64,000 nt of DNA. Source: Clostridium merdae (lineage in GTDB: Bacteria > Bacillota > Clostridia > Oscillospirales > Acutalibacteraceae). Under the pieces are notes generated by a model. That model searched no databases, was not told the origin of the DNA, and saw only the letters and a program-made list of their open reading frames with translations. Numbering within the stretch: position 1 is the stretch's first letter; the number at the start of each line of letters is the position of its first letter. Shown in pieces: positions 30,945 through 39,213 of this stretch. Both the position numbers and the translations under genes were made by a program. Location: the NCBI RefSeq assembly GCF_900176635.1, contig NZ_FXLN01000004.1, positions 744,001-808,000 of the forward strand, given 5' to 3'.

Positions 30945-32300
30945 TTAAGCCTCCCTACTGCGGCGAATCACTGCGCCGTCTGCATTTATCTCTGTCACGA
31001 TGCCATCCAAACTGGAGTGAATGTTGGCAGAAAGCCCTTCAGCAACCGCTGCCAGCAAATCGCCTTTTTGCACGGTATCACCTGCCTTTACCACAGGCAA
31101 AGCAGGCTTACCAATGTGCTGCCGGAATGAAATATACACCTGCTGTGGGAACAACTCGGTACAGTCATCCCCAGCGTGCTGATGATAATAGTCGGAAAGC
31201 CCAAGACGAGCCACCAAACGCTCAGTCGGTACCTTCCCATACAAAGAGGCTTCTCTCACTGTTGGGGAAAGATTGCGCGGAACCTGTATTCCCTGCTCAC
31301 GCAGCCTGCCCTTTAGGTAAGAATTCACCTTTCGGGGTGATAACCCCATGGGGCATGAGAACATTTCGCACAAACCGCAGTCACAGCAATTAGCAGCCAT
31401 ACCGAACACCTTTTGGTACTCGTTAGCATCAGAGATAAGTTCCTCCCGAAACAAATTACGCATTAAAAGGTGTGGCTGAATTTGATGCCCGATTAAATAG
31501 CGTGGACACAAGCTGGTACACATTTGGCACTGCACACAGGCGCTTTTGGCCTGCAGCTTAATCCGTGTGAGTGGTAACACTGCTCTTCTTACGAGATAAT
31601 GATTCTTAGGCAAAACGATAAGGTTGCCGGTGGTCTTTGTGATGGAAAGTCGATCTATTTCTGAGGAGTCTAGTACCACCTTACCCATCATAGGGCCGCC
31701 AACAACGACACCATATTCGGAAAGCTTCGGCTTAGCGCTAGCTATGCATTCCCGTACCGGCGTCCCGATTGGAACCTTACGCATCACAGGGCGCTCAACC
31801 TCGCCAACAATGGACAGGTACTTCTCTGTTACGGGAATCCCTTGCATAGCATCATAAACACTGAGCAAAGTGCCTACATTGTCTACCACCACTCCAACAT
31901 CAAGCGGAATTCCACGCTCCGGCACTGAACAACCGCACACCTGCTGAACTAACACCTGTTCATCCCCTGCGGGATAAAAGGATGGCATTTCAAACAGTTC
32001 AATTTGTTCGCCTGATTCAGCAATTGCCTTTTTTAGAGCAGCAATCTCCCTGCTATATTTCTTCTTTAGTGCAATAACAGCCCTTTTGGCACCAATATGT
32101 GAAGCTACCGCATTGATTGCCTCAACGATTTGAATTGGGAAAGTACGCATAAAATACTTGTCGGTTTCAATGAGCGGCTCGCATTCCGCTCCATTTACAA
32201 TAAAGCACTCTGCTTTTGCCGCCAACTTTACATGGGTGGGGAATCCGGCTCCCCCTGCCCCAACAACACCTGCGGCTTTCACCGCTTCTATGAAATCCAT
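30945..32300 (-). CDS. pduS: PduS-like flavin/Fe-S electron transfer protein
   Basis: The 451-residue RnfC-like protein has the flavin/NADH-binding start AGVVGAGGAGFPTHVKLAAK and two [4Fe-4S] motifs: CVQCQMCTSLCPRYLIGH and CCDCGLCEMFSCPMG. A C-terminal barrel-like region resembles the SLBB/biotinyl-lipoyl type (GDTVQKGDLLAAVAEGL). In B12-dependent pdu loci it reduces cobalamin; here the main enzyme is a glycyl radical enzyme, so it more likely reduces or re-oxidises NADH with PduT, or supplies electrons to the activase (inference). Confidence 0.9.
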   Translation of the reverse strand: MDFIEAVKAAGVVGAGGAGFPTHVKLAAKAECFIVNGAECEPLIETDKYFMRTFPIQIVEAINAVASHIGAKRAVIALKKKYSREIAALKKAIAESGEQIELFEMPSFYPAGDEQVLVQQVCGCSVPERGIPLDVGVVVDNVGTLLSVYDAMQGIPVTEKYLSIVGEVERPVMRKVPIGTPVRECIASAKPKLSEYGVVVGGPMMGKVVLDSSEIDRLSITKTTGNLIVLPKNHYLVRRAVLPLTRIKLQAKSACVQCQMCTSLCPRYLIGHQIQPHLLMRNLFREELISDANEYQKVFGMAANCCDCGLCEMFSCPMGLSPRKVNSYLKGRLREQGIQVPRNLSPTVREASLYGKVPTERLVARLGLSDYYHQHAGDDCTELFPQQVYISFRQHIGKPALPVVKAGDTVQKGDLLAAVAEGLSANIHSSLDGIVTEINADGAVIRRSREA

Positions 32301-32393
32301 ACCGTCACCATCCTAAACGGCCATTACTACCGGTCGCTATTTGAATTCGCATGAACATGCTTTTACTTGGAAAAAGTAGAAATAATATATTCG

Positions 32394-32675
32394 CTAGAGC
32401 ACATTCGTATTAATTTCTTTATCGTCGATAATGCCAACCACTGTTGCATCTACCGGAATATCAGAACGCCCCAGTGCAGTGCGTGCGGAGCTGCCACTAA
32501 CGATTAATACCGTTTCACCAATTCCCGCTCCAATACTATCAACCGCTACGATGGGGGTACCAGGCTTCTCTCCCTCCAGTAAATTGAGTGGGCAAACAAC
32601 TAAGAATTTAAGTCCTCGCAGGCTTTCTTCCTTACGTGTTGACCATATGTTTCCGATCACTTTCCCTACCAGCAT
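32394..32675 (-). CDS. eutN: BMC vertex protein (EutN/CcmL)
   Basis: The 93-residue protein matches the BMC-P pentamer: MLVGKVIGNIWSTRKEESLR, GLKFLVVCPLNLLEG, VDSIGAGIGETVLIVSGSSA and a C-terminal VDATVVGIIDDKEI. Pentamers close the vertices of the shell. One vertex gene is seen in the locus. A GAGGAG-type ribosome site precedes the ATG. Confidence 0.95.
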   Translation of the reverse strand: MLVGKVIGNIWSTRKEESLRGLKFLVVCPLNLLEGEKPGTPIVAVDSIGAGIGETVLIVSGSSARTALGRSDIPVDATVVGIIDDKEINTNVL

Positions 32676-32705
32676 AAAAAGCTCCTCCCACTCCCATAGA
32701 GGGGG

Positions 32706-33527
32706 TTATTTTTGTATACAATTCATCGCGATTCCCGTTGGCGTAACCAAAAATGGATTTGCCGGCTTATAAGTAGGAATACCGGTCTCTTTTTCAAATA
32801 TGGATTCAATACCCGCCAAACAGCAGGTTCCTCCACAGAGATAAATAGCACTCACGGAGTCTTTACTAACGTATTTCTTTACAATAGTCGCCATTTTCTC
32901 AATAACCGCTTTCACAACCGGAAAGATTTCTGTGTGCCGGGAGGAATCGAGCTTAATCGCCTCTGCCTCTGCAATGGGGATTTGATAACTCCCCGCCAAT
33001 ACGAGCGTTACGTGGGTGCCGCCGGTTGGTTCATCTTCAATTTGAACCACCTTACCGTCTTTTAGAATGGCAAGACCCGTAGTTCCTCCGCCAATGTCTA
33101 CCACCACACCCTCTGATACACAGTAAATGGTATTGGCGGCGGTGGGTTCGTCAAGAACATGGATGACCTGCATCCCCGCACTCTCGGCTACATAAATATG
33201 TGTTTTCAGGCTGCTGTCGGTTCCAGCTGGCATAGCAATTGCACATTCCTCTAGCTGCCTGCCAAGCCGCTCCTCTAATTTTTCTTTGAGCTCCCGTACA
33301 ATACGGCAAGCACCAACGTAATCTACAACAACACCGTCACGCAGTACACTAGCCGCCTGTTTTTCACAGGCAACCGGGTGATTTTCGGCATCCAGCACAA
33401 CCAGTACAATATACGCCGTACCAAGATCCAGCCCAACCTTCAGCTTACCGGAGCATGGCTCAAAGGTTTCTTTTTCTGAGCGTTCTACCTGTGAAATATA
33501 TTCATTGATTCGTTCTAATTCCAACAA
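32706..33527 (-). CDS. eutJ: EutJ-like Hsp70-fold ATPase
   Basis: The start is placed at a TTG (33527) with GGAGG 8 bases upstream, just after the end of the aldehyde dehydrogenase gene; the ATG at 33590 would lie inside that gene. The 274-residue protein has the actin/Hsp70 motifs LKVGLDLGTAYIVLVVLD, DEPTAANTIYCV, GVVVDIGGGTTGLAILKDG and IYLCGGTCCLAGI. EutJ is thought to chaperone cargo enzymes of the microcompartment. Its position beside the aldehyde dehydrogenase fits. Confidence 0.9.
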   Translation of the reverse strand: MLELERINEYISQVERSEKETFEPCSGKLKVGLDLGTAYIVLVVLDAENHPVACEKQAASVLRDGVVVDYVGACRIVRELKEKLEERLGRQLEECAIAMPAGTDSSLKTHIYVAESAGMQVIHVLDEPTAANTIYCVSEGVVVDIGGGTTGLAILKDGKVVQIEDEPTGGTHVTLVLAGSYQIPIAEAEAIKLDSSRHTEIFPVVKAVIEKMATIVKKYVSKDSVSAIYLCGGTCCLAGIESIFEKETGIPTYKPANPFLVTPTGIAMNCIQK

Positions 33528-33556
33528 CTCTGCCGCCTCCGTTTCTGAAATGCTCC

Positions 33557-34975
33557 TTAGCGGATGTGCAGTGCGTCCGACATAACACAACGGCGCTTTC
33601 TGCAGAAGGAGCGGGCAGTGGTTAACCCCTCTCCTGTTGGCCCGGCTATGGTAAAGGTCGTACAGCCTTCTCCGCCAACTCCTATTCCTGCATAGGACGG
33701 TGCATTTTTTACAAAGATAGTGGTTTGCAGCAGCTTTGCCATCTTAGTAAGCTTATCTACATTCTTGGAATGCATGATCGCTGTATGGCGATTGCCTCTC
33801 TCCGCTACCAATGCAATTTCGATTGCCTCATCCACATCTGCCGCCCGAACAATGGGGAGAATCGGCATCATTAATTCTTCCATGACAAAGGGATGATCTT
33901 TCTTTGTTTCCATAATAATTACGCGTACATTCTCACAACCGTTAATACCAAGCTTATTTAAAATGTATGGGGCACTCTTTCCTACAAACTCTACCTTAGG
34001 GCCACCCTTATCATTCGTAACCATTTGCAGCAAACGGTTAATGGTGCTTTCTTCCTTAATTTCGCAAGCACCGGCATTTTTCATGTGCCAAATCAGGCTG
34101 TCTGCAATACTATCAACTACGATGACCTCTTTTTCAGCAATGCAAGGGAGGTTATTATCAAAGCTACAACCATTCATGATGTCTTTTGCGGCTTTATCTG
34201 CATCCGCAGTTTCATCTACAACCACAGGGGGGTTGCCCGCGCCCGCACCAATTGCCTTCTTACCGGTAGACATTACCATCTTCACGATACCAGGGCCTCC
34301 CGTCGCAACTAAAACCCGAACCTTAGGATGCTGTATCATTTGATTGGTATTCTCAACAGAGGGTTCGCGTACTGTTACAATTAGATTTGCAGGAGCGCCT
34401 ACCTCTTGCAGTGCCTGATTTAAAGCGGTTACCAGCACATGGGTCACATTTTTCGCCCTTGGGTGAGGGCTGAATACGACGGTATTCCCTCCGGCAAGCA
34501 TTGCAATCGAATTGCAAATAATGGTTTCTGTCGGGTTCGTTGCAGGTGTAACCGCACCAATCACGCCAAAGGGGCAGTATTCTACGAGAGTTAGTCCCTT
34601 ATCTCCGGTAAGCGCCTCGGTGATTAGATCCTCCGTACCGGGAGATTTTTCTGCCGCTACACGATTTTTAATGAGCTTATGTTCATAGTTACCCATTCCG
34701 GTTTCTTCCACCGCCATGCGAGAAAGCTTCTCGAGCATCTCTGGAGCCAGTACCGTTTTCCGGATGGTGTCAACATATTTCTGGCGATCCTCCATGGAAG
34801 AAAACAAATACTTTCTTTGCGCTTCTTCACTGGCCTTTACCGCGTCATCCATGGAATCAAAAATTCCACAGTTACCGCAGGTGCTATTCGATTCGCTTTC
34901 CTCAGCGGTGCTGCTCTTCATTTCTTCCATTACCAAACGGGTAACCTGTTCAATCAATTTATCATCTAATGTCAT
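33557..34975 (-). CDS. pduP: CoA-acylating aldehyde dehydrogenase (first copy)
   Basis: This 472-residue enzyme converts propionaldehyde (or a similar aldehyde), CoA and NAD to acyl-CoA and NADH within the microcompartment. The catalytic Cys is Cys278 in SFDNNLPCIAEKE; GGPGIVKMV and AIGAGAGNPPVVVDETAD are cofactor and substrate motifs. The first 20 residues (LDDKLIEQVTRLVMEEMK) form an amphipathic helix like known encapsulation peptides. A linker with a CGNC pair follows. It ends in RSFCRKRRCVMSDALHIR. The locus contains a second copy at 41718-43097. Confidence 0.93.
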   Translation of the reverse strand: MTLDDKLIEQVTRLVMEEMKSSTAEESESNSTCGNCGIFDSMDDAVKASEEAQRKYLFSSMEDRQKYVDTIRKTVLAPEMLEKLSRMAVEETGMGNYEHKLIKNRVAAEKSPGTEDLITEALTGDKGLTLVEYCPFGVIGAVTPATNPTETIICNSIAMLAGGNTVVFSPHPRAKNVTHVLVTALNQALQEVGAPANLIVTVREPSVENTNQMIQHPKVRVLVATGGPGIVKMVMSTGKKAIGAGAGNPPVVVDETADADKAAKDIMNGCSFDNNLPCIAEKEVIVVDSIADSLIWHMKNAGACEIKEESTINRLLQMVTNDKGGPKVEFVGKSAPYILNKLGINGCENVRVIIMETKKDHPFVMEELMMPILPIVRAADVDEAIEIALVAERGNRHTAIMHSKNVDKLTKMAKLLQTTIFVKNAPSYAGIGVGGEGCTTFTIAGPTGEGLTTARSFCRKRRCVMSDALHIR

Positions 34976-35054
34976 AGCTTTCAGCTCCTTAAATAACAGA
35001 AATTGAATTTATTGAAAACCCTTACGTTTCTAATAAACCAACATTATTTTCTAA

Positions 35055-35699
35055 TTAGCGGCATTTGCGAACGAGTACATAATCGTTATTCTTAAGTCCA
35101 CATGCATTTGCTTCGTCGGTATCCAGATGTATTTCCAGAGCGTATTGATTTGAAACACGAACCAACACATTTCCCAATATACAGCGCCTTTCGCCGCAGG
35201 TTTCTACCTCTACAATTTCTTTATCACAAATTCCCATGCGCTCTGCAATTTCTGGCGTAGCATGAATATGGCGTAGTGCTACAATAGCGCCACAGGGCAA
35301 CTCAAGCGTTCCAGCGGGGCCGCAAATTTGTAAGCCGGGCGTATTTTCCAGCTGACCAGATTCTCGAATAGGCGCTTTTACTCCTAAACGAAAACTGTCT
35401 GAAAGAGAAATTTCCACCTGACTGTTATTGCGAACCGGACCCAGAATGCGAACATTTTCAAAGCTACCTTTTGGCCCGCGAATAGTAACCGTCTCTTTGG
35501 CGGCAAATTGGCCGGGCTGACCAAGGTCTTTGATGGGGGTTAGCCGATAACCGGAGCCATATAATATTTCTAAATCTGCCTGGCTAACATGAATGTGGCG
35601 GTTCGATACTCCAACCGGAACCATATAGGCTTGCATTTCATGCAGCCGCTCCACAACCAGCTTTGCAATGGTTTCTACCGTTTGATCTGTGTGCTTCAA
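35055..35699 (-). CDS. pduL: Phosphate propanoyltransferase
   Basis: The start is the TTG at 35699, with GGGAGGTG about 9 bases upstream; the longer frame would cross the hairpin at 35728-35756. The 214-residue enzyme shows the PduL repeats MVPVGVSNRHIHVSQADLEI and GAIVALRHIHATPEIAERMG, with the zinc-binding HIH pairs, and DEANACGLKNNDYVLV at the end. It swaps CoA for phosphate, giving acyl-phosphate and free CoA, which an acetate/propionate kinase uses to make ATP. The N-terminal helix (TVETIAKLVVERLHEMQ) resembles a targeting peptide. Confidence 0.93.
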   Translation of the reverse strand: MKHTDQTVETIAKLVVERLHEMQAYMVPVGVSNRHIHVSQADLEILYGSGYRLTPIKDLGQPGQFAAKETVTIRGPKGSFENVRILGPVRNNSQVEISLSDSFRLGVKAPIRESGQLENTPGLQICGPAGTLELPCGAIVALRHIHATPEIAERMGICDKEIVEVETCGERRCILGNVLVRVSNQYALEIHLDTDEANACGLKNNDYVLVRKCR

Positions 35700-35727
35700 C
35701 CCTTGCACACCTCCCTGCTTTCGATTT

Positions 35728-35756
35728 CGGCCCGCCGCTAAGGTGCGGTCGGGCCG
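35728..35756 (-). terminator. Stem-loop after BMC-H gene
   Basis: A GC-rich stem between the BMC-H gene and pduL, with arms CGGCCCG/CGGGCCG and CCGC/GCGG separated by one bulged A and a 6-base loop. No T run follows, so it may act as an RNA processing or stability element raising shell mRNA over that of pduL, not a full terminator. Confidence 0.65.
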
Positions 35757-35774
35757 TTTCATCCTTGCCGTAGG

Positions 35775-36044
35775 TTACGGCAATATCTTCTCTGTGTCGG
35801 AATGTGGCCTCGGAATCACATGGCGAGAAACTACCTCGCCCACAGCGGTTGCCGCCGCTACACCAGCATCTACGGATGCCTTTACCGCGCCGACATCTCC
35901 GCGTACCATAACGGTTACTAACCCAGAGCCAATTTTCTCATAACCAATTAACACAACATTCGCTGCTTTTACCATGGCATCGGCAGCTTCAATCGCTCCA
36001 ACAAGTCCTTTTGTTTCAATCATACCCAATGCTTCGCTTGACAT
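35775..36044 (-). CDS. BMC-H hexameric shell protein (PduA/EutM-like)
   Basis: A single-domain BMC protein of 89 residues: EALGMIETKGLVGAIEAADA, MVKAANVVLIGYEKIGSGLV, TVMVRGDVGAVKASVDAG and VSRHVIPRPHSDTEKILP. Hexamers tile the facets of the shell. It is highly similar to the BMC-H at 44706-44990. The pore loop region (KIGSGLV) matches PduA-type pores for small metabolites. A strong AGGAGG site suggests high expression. Confidence 0.95.
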   Translation of the reverse strand: MSSEALGMIETKGLVGAIEAADAMVKAANVVLIGYEKIGSGLVTVMVRGDVGAVKASVDAGVAAATAVGEVVSRHVIPRPHSDTEKILP

Positions 36045-36089
36045 ATTGCATTCCTCCTAAAAATAAGGTTTTATTCCAAAACGGATTGA

Positions 36090-36956
36090 TTATGCAAAGA
36101 ACCCGTTGACAAGAAACATGCTGACAAAAATGGTAAATGCGGGTGGGTCGATATGGGTATCGCAGTGGCTATTGAAGGTTTTTGCCAGTGTATCTCCCAA
36201 TACGGTGCAGAAAATTGCCACGATAACACCAACCCACACATTACCGGTCATTACCGCTGCGGATGCCGCCGGCAATGTAATGTGATGAGTTGCGGGAGCG
36301 GCAAAACCCGTTTGCACAAAAATAAGGCTAACCGCACTCAAGCCAAAGCAGGCAATTGGGAACATTGCCATCGCCTCTTTGGGGGCACCCGAAGACAAGA
36401 GCGATACTGCTACGCCGCTCACAGCTACACCAACCCCTAACCCGAGCAGAATGTTATATACCAGCGGGTTGCCCGTGGGTACCCATGCTCTTTTTTCTTC
36501 CCCTTCATATTTGCCAAATAACCCGGTGCTACCAAACACCAAGCGTGTAATAATGGCAAGTGTAATCACCGTAATAGCAGGTAAATCTGTTTTCAGGTGA
36601 AGAATATCCCCATAGAGGAACTTCATAAGATACCCCATTACACCAAACATTCCGCCTACACATATTACTGCGGAGCTGCCGGTGCCATTCAGAGAATATA
36701 AAATATCTGCTCCATTGGGAATAAGCTTCTTTTTACCCGCAAAGGCCGCAGCAGCAACACCACCGGCAAACGCAATATGCGGCCCCAGCATAGAACCGAA
36801 TGTGATACTGCCAACGGATAACTCGGCGATTCCCGCCATACCCATCAAGCCGCCTACTACTGCAAACACACCTGTTAAAATGAATACCGGTAGTGCTCCC
36901 AAAATCGCACCCAAAACTCCCCCGCCAAAAGCCGCCGCCAATGCAAATAAATCCAT
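36090..36956 (-). CDS. Multi-pass membrane protein of the microcompartment locus, unknown function
   Basis: Start at 36956 (AAAGGAAGGG upstream). The 288-residue protein begins MDLFALAAAFGGGVLGAI and has about 8 membrane segments. Motifs include GSMLGPHIAFAGGVAAAAFAG, LNGTGSSAVICVGGMFG and near the end TFNSHCDTHIDPPAF, a His/Asp/Cys-rich stretch that could bind a metal or substrate. I do not recognise the family with certainty. Because it lies between metK and a shell gene it may carry the substrate or an end product across the cell membrane. Confidence 0.6.
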   Translation of the reverse strand: MDLFALAAAFGGGVLGAILGALPVFILTGVFAVVGGLMGMAGIAELSVGSITFGSMLGPHIAFAGGVAAAAFAGKKKLIPNGADILYSLNGTGSSAVICVGGMFGVMGYLMKFLYGDILHLKTDLPAITVITLAIITRLVFGSTGLFGKYEGEEKRAWVPTGNPLVYNILLGLGVGVAVSGVAVSLLSSGAPKEAMAMFPIACFGLSAVSLIFVQTGFAAPATHHITLPAASAAVMTGNVWVGVIVAIFCTVLGDTLAKTFNSHCDTHIDPPAFTIFVSMFLVNGFFA

Positions 36957-36979
36957 TCCTCTCAACCCTTCCTTTTTGA

Positions 36980-38176
36980 CTAACGAAACATACTGCGAAT
37001 ACAATTCACCGCTTTACTTTGCAAGGCTTCCTTTTTATCGGTTTCTTCCCACCGGAAGCCTTGATTTTCCCGACCAAAATGTCCATACACCGCTGTCTTT
37101 AAAAATTGAGGCTTACAAAGCTCTAGTTGTTCTAAAATGCTGGAGACGGAAAACGAAAATACCTCATTTACAATTTGGTTCAGGTCATCCAGGGAAATAC
37201 GCTGTGTACCAAAGGGATTCACCGTTACCGCCTCCGGCTCAGGCAAGCCAATGGCATAAGCCAAAGAGACCTCGCAGCGCTCCGCTAAGCCCGCCGCCAC
37301 AATGTTCTTAGCCACATAACGAGCCATGTACGCCGCAGAACGGTCTACCTTTGTTGGGTCTTTGCCTGAGAAAGCACCGCCGCCGTGTCGCCCTGTACCG
37401 CCGTAGGTATCTACCATAATTTTTCTGCCGGTAAGGCCCACATCGGCCGCCGGGCCACCCGTAACAAAACGCCCCGTAGGGTTAATATGTATTTTCGTAT
37501 GATAACTAAGGAGGTTGGAATCAATCACGCCGTGTATCACTTCATTTAAAATGGCGTCTTGCAGGTACTCGTACCCAATTGCCTCATCGTGCTGTGCAGA
37601 AACAACAATGCTGGTAATTTCAAGCGGCTTTCCACTCTGAGAATACCGTATGGTGACTTGAGATTTTCCATCTGGATACAGCCACGGTAAAAGCTCCTGG
37701 TGTCGTACCTCTGCCAGCCGTTTGGTCAGTTTATGTGCCAGCTCTGCGGTGAGGGGCATGTAGGAAGGCGTTTCGTTACACGCGTAGCCATACATAATAC
37801 CCTGATCACCTGCTCCAAGGCAGCTGCCAGAGCCAACCGGCTGGTTTTCGCCGTCTACCCCTCTCGCAATATCCGTAGACTGAGTATTTAAATTGGTAAG
37901 CACCATACAGGTACGGTAATCCATCCCTTTTTTCACTTCCGTATAGCCTACGTTTTGTAAAACTCTGCGGGCTACATCTTCCGCATTGACTTTTTCACAA
38001 GAGGTAACTTCTCCGGCAATCATCACTACGCCGGGAGATACCATTGTTTCTACCGCGACTCTGGCATGCGGATCTTTGGTTAGGTAAGCATCCAAAATCG
38101 CGTCCGATATTTGATCGCACACCTTATCGGGGTGCCCCTCGGTAACGGATTCAGAAGTCACCAGATAATCACTCAT
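36980..38176 (-). CDS. metK: S-adenosylmethionine synthetase
   Basis: This 398-residue enzyme makes SAM from methionine and ATP. Motifs: VTSESVTEGHPDKVCDQISD, GEVTSCEKVNAEDVARR, GAGDQGIMYGYACNE, NPTGRFVTGGPAADVGLTGR, GGGAFSGKDPTKVDRSAAYM and LPEPEAVTVNPFGT. All hallmark residues are present. Start at 38176. It stands within the microcompartment operon, between the regulator pair and membrane protein. SAM is used by the glycyl radical activase in this locus, so the placement fits extra supply on induction (inference). Confidence 0.96.
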   Translation of the reverse strand: MSDYLVTSESVTEGHPDKVCDQISDAILDAYLTKDPHARVAVETMVSPGVVMIAGEVTSCEKVNAEDVARRVLQNVGYTEVKKGMDYRTCMVLTNLNTQSTDIARGVDGENQPVGSGSCLGAGDQGIMYGYACNETPSYMPLTAELAHKLTKRLAEVRHQELLPWLYPDGKSQVTIRYSQSGKPLEITSIVVSAQHDEAIGYEYLQDAILNEVIHGVIDSNLLSYHTKIHINPTGRFVTGGPAADVGLTGRKIMVDTYGGTGRHGGGAFSGKDPTKVDRSAAYMARYVAKNIVAAGLAERCEVSLAYAIGLPEPEAVTVNPFGTQRISLDDLNQIVNEVFSFSVSSILEQLELCKPQFLKTAVYGHFGRENQGFRWEETDKKEALQSKAVNCIRSMFR

Positions 38177-38198
38177 CGTTTTCACCTGCCCTTGAGAG

Positions 38199-39212
38199 CT
38201 ACCGCTCGGAGGTTACTCCAGCGGCTTTCTTGTATTGATACACCGTTTTATTCTCGTATTTTTTAAATACCTTGCTAAAATAGCCGCTTTCGTTATAACC
38301 TAACCGAAATGCAACGTCTGCAATGCTCAAGTCTGTGTATTGAAAGAGCTCTTTTGCGAGCATCAATTTCCTTAAATGCAAGTATTCCATCACACTTACA
38401 TTCAGGCAATTTTTGAAGATGCGGCTAAGGTACCCTTGGCTGACTGCACAGTTTTCAATAATCTGTGTTAGGCCAATTTCCTCCTGAATGTGTGCATTCA
38501 TATACGCAAATACATTTTGCAGCAGCTCATACTTGCGAATGCTTTCTTGCTGCAAAACATAATCCATAACTCGGAAGAGCCAAATTTCCATTCCTGCGGG
38601 AGATGCAAGAAACGCTTCGCTGAGCGGAAATAGCTCTGCACAATCAACCGACCGAGTAGAAATGTGCCCCAAATGATTCAGTATATTTTGGCCAAGCTGT
38701 TCGGCGGCGGTAGTTACCTGCTCGCGGTTTACGCCGCAGGTGCGAAACAGCTCCTGAACGATTTCGGGAACCTGATAATACATTTGCTTAAAGTCTTTTT
38801 CTTTTAGGACCTTCAAGGTCATATTCCAGCAGATTAGCTCAGGTTGTGCATGATGACTGAATTTTTCGAGTAAAGTACGAATTGTCCCGCAGGATACCGG
38901 TTTCGATATGTACTCTTTCACTTTTGCACGCAATGCTTCTATTGCAAAATCAAAATGGTTATACGAAGACAATATGTATATTGTGATTTCAGGGTTATTG
39001 GCATAGATTCGTTTGCTAGCCTCAATACCAGACATACCGGGCATCATGATATCCATAAAAACTATGTCCGGCCTTTCCTTACGGCACAGCTCTACGGCGT
39101 CTTCCCCATTGCCTACGGAAAACGCGACCTCAAATCCGGGCACCTTTTCAATCATTATCTGTAAAGCATCCCGCATGAGCTGTTCATCATCTGCTATCAA
39201 TATCTTATACAT
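38199..39212 (-). CDS. Response regulator with AraC-type DNA-binding domain
   Basis: The 337-residue protein has a receiver domain (residues 1-120) with DD at 8-9, the phosphorylation site Asp54 in DIVFMDIMMPGMSG, and Lys near 104 in KEYISKPVS. Residues 130-230 are a linker of unknown fold, and 235-337 form an AraC helix-turn-helix (ENCAVSQGYLSRIFKNCLN, DVAFRLGYNESGYFSKVFKK). Start at 39212, one base after the sensor gene stop. It should activate the microcompartment operon in response to the substrate. Confidence 0.92.
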   Translation of the reverse strand: MYKILIADDEQLMRDALQIMIEKVPGFEVAFSVGNGEDAVELCRKERPDIVFMDIMMPGMSGIEASKRIYANNPEITIYILSSYNHFDFAIEALRAKVKEYISKPVSCGTIRTLLEKFSHHAQPELICWNMTLKVLKEKDFKQMYYQVPEIVQELFRTCGVNREQVTTAAEQLGQNILNHLGHISTRSVDCAELFPLSEAFLASPAGMEIWLFRVMDYVLQQESIRKYELLQNVFAYMNAHIQEEIGLTQIIENCAVSQGYLSRIFKNCLNVSVMEYLHLRKLMLAKELFQYTDLSIADVAFRLGYNESGYFSKVFKKYENKTVYQYKKAAGVTSER

Positions 39213-39213
39213 A

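Noticed and set aside
35700..35762. ATG start of pduL at 35762
   Set aside because: It would translate through a GC-rich hairpin and gives an unusual Arg-rich N-terminus; the TTG at 35699 has the Shine-Dalgarno sequence.
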